Source: Dacryopinax spathularia (lineage: Eukaryota > Basidiomycota > Dacrymycetes > Dacrymycetales > Dacrymycetaceae). Taken from it: DNA of 64,000 bases. The stretch is taken from positions 868,001 to 932,000 of the forward strand of contig JBBPFI010000013.1 of the NCBI GenBank assembly GCA_037974965.1, in the 5' to 3' direction. Position numbers and translations under genes: made by a program. Under the pieces are notes generated by a model. It ran no database searches, was not told the origin of the DNA, and was given only the letters and a program-made list of their open reading frames with translations. Numbering within the stretch: position 1 is the stretch's first letter; the number at the start of each line of letters is the position of its first letter. Shown piece by piece: positions 1-11,661 of this stretch.

Positions 1-1
1 G

Positions 2-70
2 CCGTATTCCCGAAATCCCAAACTCGTTCATCAAGGAGTTCAAGAAACCGGTCTCTTCTTCCAGGCCAAC
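2..70 (+). CDS. possible 3' end of an upstream gene (partial)
   Basis: Frame 2 reads as a short hydrophilic peptide ending in a stop at the first bases of the window (RIPEIPNSFIKEFKKP, then Ser-rich). It could be the last exon of a gene starting before the window. There is too little sequence to name it, and a chance open frame of this length is common. Confidence 0.2.
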
Positions 71-199
71 ATGATTCGTGGCCCGGCACGATGGAACTTG
101 CCTCATGCGCTGCTGATAAGCGCGCTCTCATTTCGCTTTCCCTCCTTTTACTTTCTCGTATGTTCCGATGTGACTTTCCTTCTAACTAATCCTATGATA

Positions 200-703
200 T
201 TAGTACTCTGTATGATGCACGTGCCTTGTACCAACTTTCAGTACTTTCTGTTTCGTATCATGTATCATCCCTTCAACAGTCAATTCGATCAAGAAGTTCG
301 AGTACAACTTATGAAATTCAGAACGCTTTTTCATGCTGGTCTCGGCAACTGGAGCATCTTGTAGCAGCACTGAGGCCTCAGAAGGGATGAGACAGGCCTT
401 GGCATGTTCTCCATCTGACCATTGGACAAGCAGTAAGCAATTATTCCCATCACAGGCTACCAATGGAAGGTACACTATAAAAATTGCCCTTGGAATTGAT
501 CCATCTTACATGTATATATACAGCCAGTTGTGCATCCGATTGCCCCGCTGGCAGTTGGCTTGATGTGCGACACACCCACGTGATGCTTCGCGATTTCACA
601 GGCCTCGTGCCCGATCTTCCACCAAATTCTCAATAGCTGTTTTGCGCGGGAGGACAGCGTGATGGCAGTCTTCCCTCTTCCGGATCTCACGGACTGTGAG
701 CAT
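200..703 (-). CDS. possible small three-exon gene, unknown function
   Basis: An ATG at 703 and three exons (703-600, 547-510, 474-200) joined by GT-AG introns of 52 and 35 bp give an uninterrupted 138-residue protein. The longest stretch contains LLLVQWSDGEHAKACLIPSE, which resembles a globular domain, but I recognise no family. Doubts: the second intron is very short, and its start codon lies only 20 bp from the start proposed for the divergent BRCT gene, leaving almost no room for promoters. One of the two starts may be wrong. Confidence 0.3.
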
Positions 704-723
704 ACTAGCCTGTTCTGTCGAGA

Positions 724-1789
724 ATGTTCGTGCGTAAGAACCGCTCTATACGATTCTTCTTAGCAACAAACCTTTCTCTGCGTCTTCGCTCCAAATATCA
801 GCAGGAGATCGCGGTTGGTCCCCAATCTGTAACGACAGCCGATGTACTCACTCTCTCCACAGGAGGGGCGTGGAAGGCTTGAATCAGACCCGGACAAGGC
901 GGATATCATCGTGGTTGGATTTGATGACTCTTCCGATGAGACGAAGGCTCTCGTTGAGCGATATGGACGTTCCAAGATCATCCTTGATCCAGGCGATTGG
1001 GCTCTGATGTGCATTGATGTGGAACAGACCGGATGGGAAGGTGGTAAGTGGTGGACTTATCGGGTTCTGCCCGAGGAACGGAGTCGGTGTGTTGTCTTCA
1101 GCCCGCATCGTTGCCCGGTAAAGAGTGTGCCTGAAACGAGACAAACATCACCAGGTCCTCTTCCCTGTCCAGGGACACCAACCACGGACAGACGAGAGGG
1201 TCATTTGGTGGGGTATCTGAAGCAGAGACAACCGTCCCGACTGATTCTACCAACATCGAGAGGCCGAGAATAGAGGCACCCGTGTTTGCCCTGTCGACTG
1301 ATACGAATCAGCGACCACTCCGTCTCTTTCTGGGCTTCGACGTGCCCAACCGAGAGCGCGTGAGACAGCTTATCGAAGTGCGCTTCTCCTCATGGATCTG
1401 ATCATCAATCCTCACTCCTGGTATCAGGCGAACGGAGGCGAGGTCTCAAGCTTGTTGGAGTCCTGCGACTATGCAATCGTGAATGCTCGCGCCATCACGG
1501 TGCTACATGAGGTGGTTGCAAAGGAGCGGAACGGCACCCAACTAGTTGAGTGATTATGTACGTCCAAGATAAAACCAAACCAAATCCTGAATACTGATAC
1601 TCTTGTAAGAAGTCCCAACGCTAAGCCGTACACCCGCTCTTCCAGTCTTGTTCGCGGTCAAACTACCCCAAGCCGATTCGTGACTATTCTCTGGAACCCA
1701 TAGGCCAAATTGCGAATGCTGTTGCAGCTCCTGAGGAAGGACTTGAGACAGTTGTTCCAGCTGCCACACTGTACTTTTCCAACATATGA
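724..1789 (+). CDS. BRCT-repeat protein A (model uncertain at the 3' end)
   Basis: The gene probably encodes a nuclear BRCT-domain protein; such domains bind phosphopeptides or DNA ends in repair and chromatin proteins. Exon 1 (724-813) and exon 2 (from 863) join in phase 0 and give a module starting MFVRKNRSIRFFLA, with KADIIVV and SKIILDPGDW. A Ser/Thr-rich linker follows, then a second BRCT-like unit split by an intron near 1,380: RPLRLFLGFDVPNRERVRQL joined to ANGGEVSSLLESCDYAIVNA. The Gly-Gly pair and hydrophobic strand pattern fit BRCT. After 1,553 several splice choices are possible; one ends in an acidic tail at 1,789. The first module is clearly paralogous to the first module of the next gene, with an intron at the same place. 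The two could also be one longer gene. Confidence 0.5.
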
Positions 1790-2100
1790 CTATGGGATGA
1801 AAGGAGGCTGCGACTGCAGCGTACGAGACGTAGTTTCAGAAACCCCCTGTCTCTTTGCTGTCAGAACCATGTGTATGGAATTTGGATGGAAAGGATACGT
1901 ACATGCTGTGGCAAGCTATTGTTTGTGTTTGCACTTCGCCTGCCTGCCTGCAAGCAAAAGGCTCCACAAGGGTTGTGCGGGCTATCTCTATCGTCTTCCA
2001 TCGTCTTCTCGCGCGTCCTTTTTTTGCGTCGACCGCTCGGTATGACTGTCCAAGTCGTCTTCCAGATTCAGCCCGATTTACATCCGGAAAGTCTACACAG
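1790..2100. other. gap between the two BRCT genes
   Basis: I see no supported gene here. The stretch ends in a splice-acceptor-like TCTACACAG directly before the ATG at 2,101, so it could be an intron linking the two BRCT genes into one transcript. Confidence 0.3.
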
Positions 2101-3973
2101 ATGGAAGAAATGTTCACGGTCAACAATCGTCCTATACGTTTCTTCATGAACGAGGATATGCCCGAGTCCCTCCTGTCCAAATGCAGGAGGCGGGTTGCGG
2201 TTCGTCTTGGCACGTCTGCCCTTGTTTCGTGTCTCATCGGACGCTTAGATTGGAGGCGGTTGCTTGGAACCCGTGACGGAAGATGCCGATATCATTCTCG
2301 CTATGAAATACACTGCTTCGGCAAGCCAGCTGATAGGCAAGTATGGCGATTCGAAGATCATTCTGGATCCAGACTGGCTTCAGAAGTGCCTCAGTCTCAG
2401 TCAATTATTGGGAGCGGACAAAAAGTGGGGAGGATACCGGATTGGTGGGACGTGGAAAGCTGGAGAAGAGCAAACAAAGACCATTCCGACAGAGTAAGTT
2501 TGCTGAATCGGGTGAGGTACTGATACACCGCGCTCAGGAAGCTGATGATGTGTGGGACCAGGTCCGCGGAACCCAGCGACACGGAACCCGATCCAGACCC
2601 AGATACTGAGCTAGATGGTGGATCTGGCACACTCGAAAGTCGGGCTAAACTCAACACCAAGACCAACAAAGAGCTGGATTCTGAGGCATATGAGACTGAC
2701 TCTGAGGACCTTGACTTCGAGCCTGCCAAGTCTGATATCGAATCTGACTCGGACTCGGACGAGAGGGCTATTGAGCTGGATACCTCGCCCTCTGGAATGG
2801 AGCCTGATAACGAACCGGCTGCCGAAAGGGACAGTCCCGCCAAAATCAGGCCAGGTTCCGCATTCACTGCCAGTTCACTGGCCTCCACAAATTCTGATAC
2901 GTCCAGTAACAGCGAACCCTCGGTATCTCCTTCTCCGGCCCCAACCCGCCACCAGACTAAACGAATCATTCCTAAAGAATCCTCCGTGCTAAACAGCCGG
3001 CTGGCTCGTCAACGTTATGCTTCGATAGACGAGAGAAGGCACAATCTCTTTTATGATAGGCTGCGGAGGTGTTCTATGCGTGTGTTCGTACAGCCAGGCG
3101 TCCATTTAGAGCGAGCGATCAGGACTATCATCTCGGTACGCCTTTTTTTCTCCTCCAGACTTGTGCCATACTCTCGCGTAGGACTGACTATCCTATGACA
3201 GCGATATCGTGGCTTTCTCTCTCCGGTTCCATGGCGGAAATGCGATGTGATGATCCTTTCCAACACTAAGGATGTGGCCATCCGCAAGGCCCTGCAAGAA
3301 GGAGTCCCTGCGGTCCAGATGGAATGGATCTTTGCATGCCTCAACGCTTGTGAGCGCGTCCCAAAGGCACCCTACAAACTTTCGCTTCGTCAGCAGAGCA
3401 CTTCAGGCGCTCTTGACGTGGGCTGTGTTCCTTTACGTCCCGAACCTGTGCTGGTCAAGTCTCGCAATCAGATCACCCTGCAAGATCTGGATTGGGCTTG
3501 GAAAGTCGCCGCATACCTCGAGACCCGAGTAACGATACTTGGGATTACAGCGCTATGTAGGGAGCTAAGTCTCAGGGTAAGCGAAGCACATATTCCCAAC
3601 TGTCCTAGCTGAATGGTCTCTACTACAGGCCCCTCATCGTACGCGCATGTCATGGTACATGGCCCTGACACAATATATAGGCCGTCCGGGACGTGGTGCG
3701 CAATCTATAAGTTGGCGAAATATGTGCCTGACTGCATCAACCGATTCAGATTATGACTACGAAGTGGAGATATCAGCTGAAGAATTCACCTCGCCAGAGG
3801 CTGTCAACGCCATCCGCCGGGAGGCCGCTCGCTGGGGCGTCCTGAATATACCGTTGCACATTCGAAAGCGCCGGAAGCTGGATCTATCAGAACAAGACGA
3901 AGACTCCAGTAGCGTGGCAGAGGATCCTGATAACAGAACAAAGCGGGCACGTTTGGCTACGGAAGATGAGTAA
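2101..3973 (+). CDS. BRCT-repeat protein B with acidic linker and basic tail
   Basis: Five exons (2101-2193, 2249-2493, 2538-3135, 3202-3576, 3629-3973) join cleanly into 551 residues. The N-terminal BRCT-like module runs from MFTVNNRPIRFF through EDADIIL and SKIILDPDWLQKC. Residues about 115-310 are an acidic Ser/Asp/Glu-rich, probably disordered linker. A second BRCT unit spans the exon 3/4 join: MRVFVQPGVHLERAIRTIIS, then YRGFL, CDVMILS, GVPAVQMEWIFACL. Downstream, ALCRELSLRAPHRTRMSWYM loosely recalls the HT-x2-SW helix of Rap1-type Myb domains. The C-terminus has a basic RKRRK cluster (possible NLS) and an acidic end. BRCT-linker-Myb order would fit a Rap1-like telomere protein, but this is inference. 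The start at 2,101 could be an internal Met if an upstream exon exists. Confidence 0.6.
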
Positions 3974-4616
3974 ATCACTACATCCGGATGACAGGTTGCG
4001 CGTTGCGGTCAGTCATAAGTTCGAGCTCTTCTATGTATAACTACCAGATATGTACTCCAAAATTGCGCACAATCTCATTTACTCCAGTTGATTCTATTCC
4101 TGCCCAGAATTCGGGGAAAGAATAACCCGACAGGGCGGGGCACCGCCCAGTAACTTGAAGTAGACATCAGCCTTACACCCATTTTAGACCACCTTCTCGT
4201 TCCTTCAAGTCAGCTGCTTTCCACCAGTCTGGCCAAATGAATAGTCGCAGTGTGCCTCATCGGAGTGCGTTGTTTCTGTCCGGGTCGATGACGTCCCGCG
4301 CCTCTGTGACGATGACCGACCCTATGCCCGATCTATACGATGCGCGCCCGGCGTACCTTGATTACTGTTGTGCTCTAGCCCGGACTGGACACTTCTCATT
4401 TCCCCGCATGCTCCGTGTTTGTGCTTCCCGATACACCGCATCATCGGTCGCGTACTGATGGCCTGTCAGAAACGTAATCCCGCGCTGCGTGCTCCGTCTG
4501 TGCGAAGGCGGGCGACCGGTTCCCCGCAGTCTCGATGAGGAGGCCAGGGACACATAAGAGGGGGTGTGGATTCTGGGTCGGGGCAGGCGATACCAAATCA
4601 TCTGTCCAGCTAGTCA
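3974..4616. other. intergenic, upstream of the alpha-glucosidase
   Basis: There is no supported gene. It holds the 3' flank of the BRCT gene and presumably the glucosidase promoter. I saw no clear TATA box. Confidence 0.5.
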
Positions 4617-6853
4617 ATGGCGACCCAAATAGCTCCAAGCACCGACCCTCACTCGGTTGAAAACGGCCCAGCATGGTGGAAAGAGGTATGCCTTCCTGTG
4701 CCCCCTCTCCCGACCCAGGGCTCACTCTCCATCGCAGGCCATAGTCTACCAAATCTACCCCCATTCCTTCGCTGACTCCAATGGAGATGGAATCGGCGAC
4801 ATCCGGGGTATCATCCAGCACCTCAACCACCTCTCCGACCTCGGCGTAGATGTCGTCTGGCTCTCGCCGATCTACGGGAGCCCGGGGCGGGACATGGGGT
4901 ACGACATTGCCGATTATAGGGGTATTAACCCATTGTATGGCACGATGGAAGAGTTTGATGAGATGTTGCGTGAGATGCATAAGCGGGGGATTAAGCTCAT
5001 GTGCGTCTTTCGGGTTCCCTGTCCAGGTGGTTCGAGAATGTGGCTGATTAAGGAGGGCAGGATGGACCTGGTAGTAAACCATACCTCGGACCAACATCCC
5101 TGGTTCCTCTCCTCCCGCTCTTCCCGCACCTCGCCAAAGAGGGACTGGTACATCTGGCGCCCGCCACGCTACAGCGACTCGGGCGAGCGTCTTCCGCCGA
5201 ACAACTGGCTCTCTTCTTTCCGCGGCAGTTCGGCATGGACCTGGGACGAACAGACGCAGGAGTATTATTTGCGGATATTTACGCAAGAGCAGCCGGATTT
5301 GAACTGGGAGAATGAGGAGGTCAGGAGGGCGGTGTATGAGGACATGAGGTTTTGGTTGGATAAGGGTGTGGATGGGTTTCGGGTGCGCTCTGATTCACAT
5401 TTTCTTGTTCTCTTCTGGGGGCGCTGATAGGAGGTCAGATGGACGTGATCAATATGATTTCGAGGCCTGCGGGCTTGCCGGATGCGCCTATAACGGAGGA
5501 AGACAAGTTGTTACAGCCGGCTTGGAGCATGTTCACGAACGGTCCGAGGGTGCACGAGTTCCTCCAGGAGATGCATCGTGAGGTGCTAGGAAGTACGTGC
5601 TTCGCTCTCCTCGTGATGCGGTATGCCTAATTACGACTTCATGGCAGAGTACGATCTGATCACGGTTGGCGAGACCCCATTCACGCATGACGTTAATACC
5701 CTCTTGGAATATGTCCTGCCGGAGAACAAGGAGCTACAGATGGTACCCTGTCCCGTTTCTCCACCTTAAATAAATCAGATGGCTAACAAACCCGCAGATC
5801 TTCACCTTCGAGCTACACGACGTCGACGGCGTCCCTCGCTACCCCCTCAAACCCCGTCCCTTCCATCTCAAAGAATTCAAATCCATCATCCAAAAATACC
5901 AAACAACAATGCTCGAGCGCGGCGGCTGGAACAGCGTCTACCTGGAGAATCACGACCAAGCGCGGAGCGTTTCCCGGTTCGGGTGTGATGAGCCTGAGTG
6001 GAGGGAGAGGAGCGCGAAGATGCTGGCTTGTTGTCATTTGACGTTGAGTGGGACGGCGTATGTGTATCAGGGAGAGGAGGTGGGGATGAGGAATATGCCG
6101 CGGGAGTGGGGTGTGGAGGAGTATAAGGATTGTAAGACTAGGATGTATTGGGACGAGTACGTTCCTTCTCCCTTCTCCCGCTTACCCACCCTCTCTTCTT
6201 CTTCAATGTATGCTTTGAGAGACACGCTGACGAGTCAAGCAGAGTACTCCAATCCCGACGCACGCCGGATAACCCCAACCCAGACATGTCCGACATCCTC
6301 TCCGACCTAGCCCACAAAGCGCGCGACCACGCCCGCCTCCCGATGCAATGGTCCTGCGCCGCCAACGCCGGGTTCTGCGCAGAAGGCGTGAAACCATGGA
6401 TGAGAGTAAACGATGATTACGAGGAGTGGAACGTGGAAGCACAGAGAGGGAAGGAGGGGAGCGTGCTGGAGTTTTGGAAGAGGATGATCAGGGTTAGGAA
6501 GGGGTCGCCGGCTTGTGTGAGTCTGTGTGGGGCAATGCCCGACCCCTTACAAGTATCGTGCGCAAGTACTGACCGCGCGGCAGACATACGGCCACTTTCA
6601 CCAACTCGCACCCGACCATCCCCAAATATTCGCCTACCGCAAGCTTCACCCCCGTCAACAGCTCCTCGTCGTCCTGAACTTCTCTTCCTCCCCTACGAAC
6701 TGGGAAGTCCCACAAGAGATTGAAACAATCAAAGGCCGTTGTAGACTTTTAGTGGGGAATATCGACGATAAGGGGCCGGTGTGGGAGAAGGGGGTTATGA
6801 GGATGAGGCCTTGGGAGGCGGTCGTATGGGAGGAGGAGATGCTGGCCAATTAG
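4617..6853 (+). CDS. GH13 alpha-glucosidase (maltase/isomaltase type)
   Basis: This enzyme hydrolyses terminal alpha-glucosidic bonds of maltose- or isomaltose-type sugars. Eight exons (4617-4685, 4738-5000, 5061-5382, 5439-5592, 5648-5742, 5798-6156, 6243-6516, 6584-6853) keep one frame throughout. GH13 landmarks appear in order: AIVYQIYPHSFADSNGDGIG near the N-terminus; DVVWLSPIY; MDLVVNHTSDQH (conserved region I); GFRMDVIN with the nucleophile Asp (exon 3/4 join); TVGETP with the acid/base Glu; ENHDQAR with the third acidic residue; and a C-terminal beta domain with LLVVLNFSS. No signal peptide is visible, so the enzyme is probably intracellular, as in yeast maltases. Nothing is missing, so it looks functional. 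No permease or regulator gene is adjacent. Confidence 0.93.
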
Positions 6854-7630
6854 TTGAACGCAGTTGGTGGATATCTTTCAGCTGGGTGGTATGTAAGAGT
6901 TAGGTATGTATGGAGTGTTATGCATAGGTTGAGAATGAAAGGAGGAACGGCGGTGAAACATGACGACCGGAAAAGCAAGCTTGCTTCTCCTTCCCGCCGT
7001 GCCGAGGCAAATGAGGATCGTCGGATCTTTTATCACCCGTGCGATGTGCAAGATCCGGTCACCCTACAGATCGGGCAGAAGGTTCCCTCCGAGCAAGGTA
7101 AAAGGCTATATATGGTAACTATGCTACTTTAGAAGAGGGGAGATGGCAGTTGCCGAGCAAGAAGAGTAGGGATGGGAAGGTTGAGGAAGATGGCTCCACA
7201 GCGCGTGCCGTGCCCGAGCGCGATGAGGGTGGCTATCAACCCCGCAGCTCGCGGTGGTTGTTGGGAGGCAACCCGCTTTTCACGGACTGGACAAAGCTGC
7301 TGATGTGGAATCTGCGTCTTGGAGAGATGAAGGTACACGTGATGCGCGTTTGGTTGCTCTCCCACCCAGATGCAAGGTGCAGACACGAGATGCGGAGGTG
7401 TGGTCCAAACGGGATAACTTGGCAAAACGGCGCGATCGAAGCTTCTCTCATCGGCGGCCGATGCGCCGACGTCATCAATCCACTCCCTTCACATCAAAAG
7501 CGCGCTCCCAGCGTGCGGACGCCCAAGAACGAGCGACCAGTATGCAGAACCACTCACAAGCTCAAGATCAACTGTGGAAAGGGGGAAAAACGCGCTGGTC
7601 GCGAGGCAACAGCGCGGTCTCCAGGTTGGT
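6854..7630. other. intergenic, left flank of the transposon
   Basis: Open frames exist on both strands, but none shows a recognisable domain or convincing splice structure. It is probably the 3' flank of the glucosidase and the left half of the original spacer before the histidine kinase. Confidence 0.5.
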
Positions 7631-7638
7631 GGGTAGAG
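7631..7638. repeat. target-site duplication, left copy
   Basis: GGGTAGAG directly precedes the left terminal inverted repeat and is repeated exactly at 27,353-27,360 after the right one. The 8 bp length agrees, as I recall, with that described for Zisupton/KDZ-type elements. Confidence 0.92.
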
Positions 7639-7713
7639 CACCCTAGGCACCCTGCCGTACCGCCCTTTCAGGGGGTTTATGCGACAGCACCGGCATGGCC
7701 CTGTTAGGGGTCC
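7639..7713 (+). repeat. left terminal inverted repeat (bipartite)
   Basis: The outer 18 bp (7639-7656) match the right end perfectly. The middle is diverged. The inner block 7695-7713, around CCCTGTTAGGGGTCC, matches the complement of 27,278-27,296 at the same 56 bp offset. This spacing symmetry argues for two transposase-contact blocks. Confidence 0.9.
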
Positions 7714-8937
7714 TCATAAGCCATATCTGGTCGCACACACCCTTCTTTGCCAGCCGTCCAAACGGACGGACCACATCTGGCTGAACATGTCTCCGAACAA
7801 CCAGATCTGGTCGTACGGTACCACTCAGGCTCCATCGTATTTACCATGTACATAGAAAACAAACATAAGGCAGCGACTTACGAGGCCGCACCTCTCTTTC
7901 CTCTTCCCTCCGCCCCTTCCTTGTGCTCTGACCGTACGTCCGGTCGTTCGGTCAGCCGCCCGCTTAGCCCGCGTTCATGGCTGCATAAGTGTGACTATTA
8001 CTATTGCTACATATGGCTCGCTCGTCCGTCTCGTCCGTCCTCTTCCGCCCCCTGCTTCCCCCCGTGCATGCCTATCGCTCGCACTGCTTGACCGTCGCCT
8101 GTCCACCCTTGCTTCGAGGACTCAACGTTTCGGGGCCCTTTCCTTTGTCCGGCTTTTCGTCTAGTTCCTCACCCTCCTGTCGCTTTTCTCGCACCATCTG
8201 GGCACCGTTAGACCGTCTCGTCTTCTCAGGCCGTCACACTCACCGCATCGACCAGTTCAAACAAGCCCTGCAGCACAGCGTCTACGCGACGCGGCCGTCG
8301 CTCGCCCTCTCGCTCCGCACTTCGTTGCCGTGCCTCCTCTTGGTCCTCCATCATAGCGAGCTGCCATCTGTCAGTTCCTCAATCGCTCTCAGACCGCCAC
8401 ACAGACCGCCATTAGCTCCGTCACAGCCGTCACAGCTTGTTCGATCTCGCTCCCGTTCTGTACCTCCGCTCCATCCGCTCCCGTAACGCTTTTGCTCGGC
8501 TCACCAATGCCTGATGCGCGAACGTCAGCGATGGACAGACAGACCGATGGACCTGACGGATGGACGGATGGACGTACCGTGCTCGCCTGTCTGCCTCGTT
8601 GAGGTGTCTTCTTCCGATGCCATCTGTGGTCGTTCGTTGACTCTGACGAGTCCGCGCCAGTGGCTCGTGACGCGCACCTCCTCATGGACCCTGAATCACG
8701 TGCAGCCCAACCCATGCGCGTCTGGTCAGCCGCGGACTTTGAGTCATCGCCTTTACGACAATGGACTACCTCTACTCTCCTCTTTCTCTCCCCCTCTTCT
8801 CCTGCAATCATTCGGCTCGACGACGACCTCGTCCATTCATCCGTCGGTCCTATAGCTTGACTCTTTACCGCTGGCACTTACGTTCGTACGTTCGTCCGTT
8901 AGTCCCACACTCAGTCATTCCAACGATCGAAAACAAC
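7714..8937. other. left subterminal region of the transposon
   Basis: It is non-coding as far as I can see. It carries three CCAGATCTGG-like sites near the end and long C/T-rich stretches with repeated GTCCGTC words. It presumably includes the promoter of the first cargo gene. Confidence 0.5.
7721..7816. promoter_or_regulatory. left cluster of CCAGATCTGGTCG-type sites
   Basis: Three related palindromic sites lie within about 95 bp: CCATATCTGGTCG at 7,721, ACCACATCTGGC around 7,770, and CCAGATCTGGTCGTAC at 7,801. The same motif clusters inside the right end and internally. The likely role is transposase binding, which is inferred from position. Confidence 0.6.
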
Positions 8938-11222
8938 ATGCCTAACACCCGCTCTCGTGCTCGCCAAACCAAACGCAACCCGCTGCCTACGAATAACGAG
9001 GAAGGCGAAGACGACCTGCTTACACGGACGGCTGGTAGAACGTCCGCTTCGTCTCGTATGGTTGCTCCGGCGGCTGATCCGTCCACGCTGGACGATGATA
9101 TCCCGCTGTTCCCCATTGTTACTACGCATACATCCGCTCCGCATACATCCGCCCCTACTCAGTCTGAACATGCGCACCGTCCCCCTTCTGTTGACGGCGA
9201 TGACCAGTCCCACGGCTCTCAGCATACGTCCATCCACTCGAGCCCGCATGGTCAGCACGAATACGAGGAGTACGAGTCATCTTCTCGCAGTGCCAACCCA
9301 TCCCCAAACGGCCCTCCGGCCGGCCGGCCGGATCGTGCTCAGACATCCACGCCGGATGTCTCCCATGGGACTGCTTCGTCTGGATCGTCCACTCCGACAG
9401 TTGAGAACAACCATACGCCCGACCGGCCTACTCGCCACTTGCCTGCTGCCTCAACCCCATACCCTAGTCGCTCCCGTTCTCTCGCATTACCACCTAGTCA
9501 ACACAGCAGCTCTCTCAGCCCTGCACCGGACTCACCCAAAGTGCCTGTGCGACCCGCGCCCACCCTTCCTGTTCGTCCTACCTTGCCTGTTCGCCCCACC
9601 GGGCCGCCCAAGCCGCCGGCCCCTCGTCCGGTTCGTACTTCTCATGCACCGGACTACGACGAGAGCGGCGGAAGGGAGTATGATGACGGCGGCGGACGAG
9701 AGTACGCGTACAGCGAGGTCCCGGACAAACCGCGCGCTTCCGTTCCGGTCATAGCCGAAGATGAACTGGTCCACTACAACGAGACCGATCCACGGGACGG
9801 CGAGCGATCCGGCTGGCGGCATGTGTACCACTGGCAGGGCCAGCTCATGGATGAGAAGGTCCCTCGCTGCCGTCATCTCTACCGGGCCACGCCATTTACC
9901 TCCACAGCCACGAGGCCTGGTGCTCAATTCTACAGTACGTTCCCTTCCACGTACCGCCGGCCGTTCGTCCGGATGCTCATCTCGTTTCGCGTGTAGAATG
10001 CACCTATGCTGGCCGTGTCGATGACTGTCACTATTGGGGTAAGTGAACGTCTCCCCCGTCGTGCTGCATGGGTCTGATGGCCGCGAAGAATGGGCGACCA
10101 ACCGTACGGCACGACTGGAGCAAGGATGCGGGCTGCTCCTCGCCACTGTCACCTTTCCCTCTGGCGCACGGCCCTTCCTTCAGCCCCCCGAACGCGGTGT
10201 TAGACAACTGCCTGACGTGATTGATCCGGCGCTTCGCAAACAAGCCGCTGAACGGGGCGAACGTGATCCCGACCGCTTCGCCATGTCTCTGCTCTACACG
10301 CACTTGCAAACGGTCTCGCAGCATTTCGCCCGTGCGACTAGCGCACCCGGCCTCACTCACGCTGGCAGCTCATCGCAGACATCCGGGGCACCTCTCGGCA
10401 ATCTTCGCCCGCATCGATCCCGTTCTGACGCCGCCCATTTGTCCAGTCAGTCCGTCCGTACGGCTGTCCAAGCGCCTAAGCCCGAATACCGTCCATTCGT
10501 GCCGCCCGTCATCAAACGAGCTGCTACCGGCCAGGCCGACTCACAACCATCCGCTCTGCCAAACGGCCAACCTGCCGAGCGCTCTGTACGTGTGTCAGTC
10601 ACGTCCGTTATATATACTCATGACTGCGCAGTCCACCAAGCGCAAGCATACGGGCGGTGACCACGAAGTGGAGGAGTCCTCCCCCGAAAACCCGGACGAG
10701 AGGCGGGCCGCAATCAGGGTATGTATGCTCTGCCTCCCGGACATCCGGCCCTATGCTCATCGCATGTAGAACGGAAAGCGGCCCAGGGTCGCTTTAGAGG
10801 ACAGTCAAGACGGACAGGACGCCGACGAAGCCGTCAGCCGTGCAGATCCGGCTGAAATGGATCCTGAGGACATCCTGGCGGCCACCCAAGCGGTGCTCAG
10901 CCGTCCTGATGCCGAGGGTGCTGGTGCGGAATGGGTGGCCGATACGATCGGTCACGCCAAGCTCTTCTCGTCTTCCATTCGAAGCATCATACAGGAGCTC
11001 ATTGCTATCGATATCGCATGGCAACGAGACCGCAGGCATGCCGAAGAAACCGAGTCTAGTTACCTACAGGAGTGTGAGGAGCGCGCCCGGCTACAAAACC
11101 TGTTGAACGCCAGCAACACAATTCAGGCGTATGTCGAAGAACAGGTGGAGGAACGTGCGGCTGGCGAAGGCGGACCTTCCACTGCTCGTTACCAGCATCA
11201 ACATCCGCCTGGCACGAATTGA
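8938..11222 (+). CDS. transposon cargo gene A (paralog of the gene at 21.9-23.3 kb)
   Basis: Five exons (8938-9934, 9997-10038, 10089-10585, 10632-10718, 10770-11222) give 691 residues. Residues 1-270 are Ser/Pro/Thr-rich and disordered, with VRP repeats. A central region (VYHWQGQLMDEKVPRCRHLY) leads into a 42 nt micro-exon encoding KCTYAGRVDDCHYWG, then a stretch with LLLATVTFPSGARPF. The C-terminal part has helical charged segments (SIIQELIAIDIAWQRDRRHA). The same architecture (micro-exon with KC-x2-AG-xn-DC-x2-[FY]WG, then LLL-x-TVT-[FY]-P) occurs in the other paralog, so this is a duplicated element-specific family. The spaced Cys residues could bind zinc. Function is unknown; a role in transposition or target choice is a guess. 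An alternative last intron could add a basic Arg/Thr/Lys tail ending near 11,346. Confidence 0.65.
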
Positions 11223-11661
11223 TCTTCTCCCCCCGTCAGCGCGCGGACCCGCAATCGCACGGCCGGCCGGACGTCCAGCCGCACGCAGACCGCCCGCACG
11301 TCCAAGTCGACCGGCAAGACGAAGAAGGATGGGAGGAAGTCCTAGTATGCGTCCGATTAGTTCTGCCGCCGTTGAGCCTTTGCTAGATCACGTATTCCGG
11401 TCCTTTTGTTTGCTCCGTATTCATCCTCTCCCGGTCGCTATCCAATGTCGCCGTGCCTCGGGGCCGTCATAGTACTGTGGCATGCATGACTTTGTAACGT
11501 ACACACTCGTGAAATGACCATAATGATATGACATTGGTACTGCTCATCCCAAAACAACATGATACGACCATACAGATGCGCTGGCCAGCCAGCCGCGTTG
11601 CCGTACGCCGTTTGGCCCACCTACTACCCTCCTCGCATAATCACTTCTCCTCCTTCAAAGC
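11223..11661. other. spacer between convergent gene A and the transposase
   Basis: One frame here reads as a basic Arg/Ser/Thr/Lys tail that might be an alternative 3' exon of gene A. Otherwise it is the shared 3' flank of two convergent genes. Confidence 0.4.

Noticed and set aside
1855-2523. Single 222-residue frame across 1.86-2.52 kb
   Set aside because: It reads through the intron at 2,194-2,248; the spliced frame gives the BRCT pattern, the unspliced one does not.
7150-7707. Open frame crossing the left transposon boundary
   Set aside because: It runs from host sequence into the terminal repeat and shows no domain, so it is chance.
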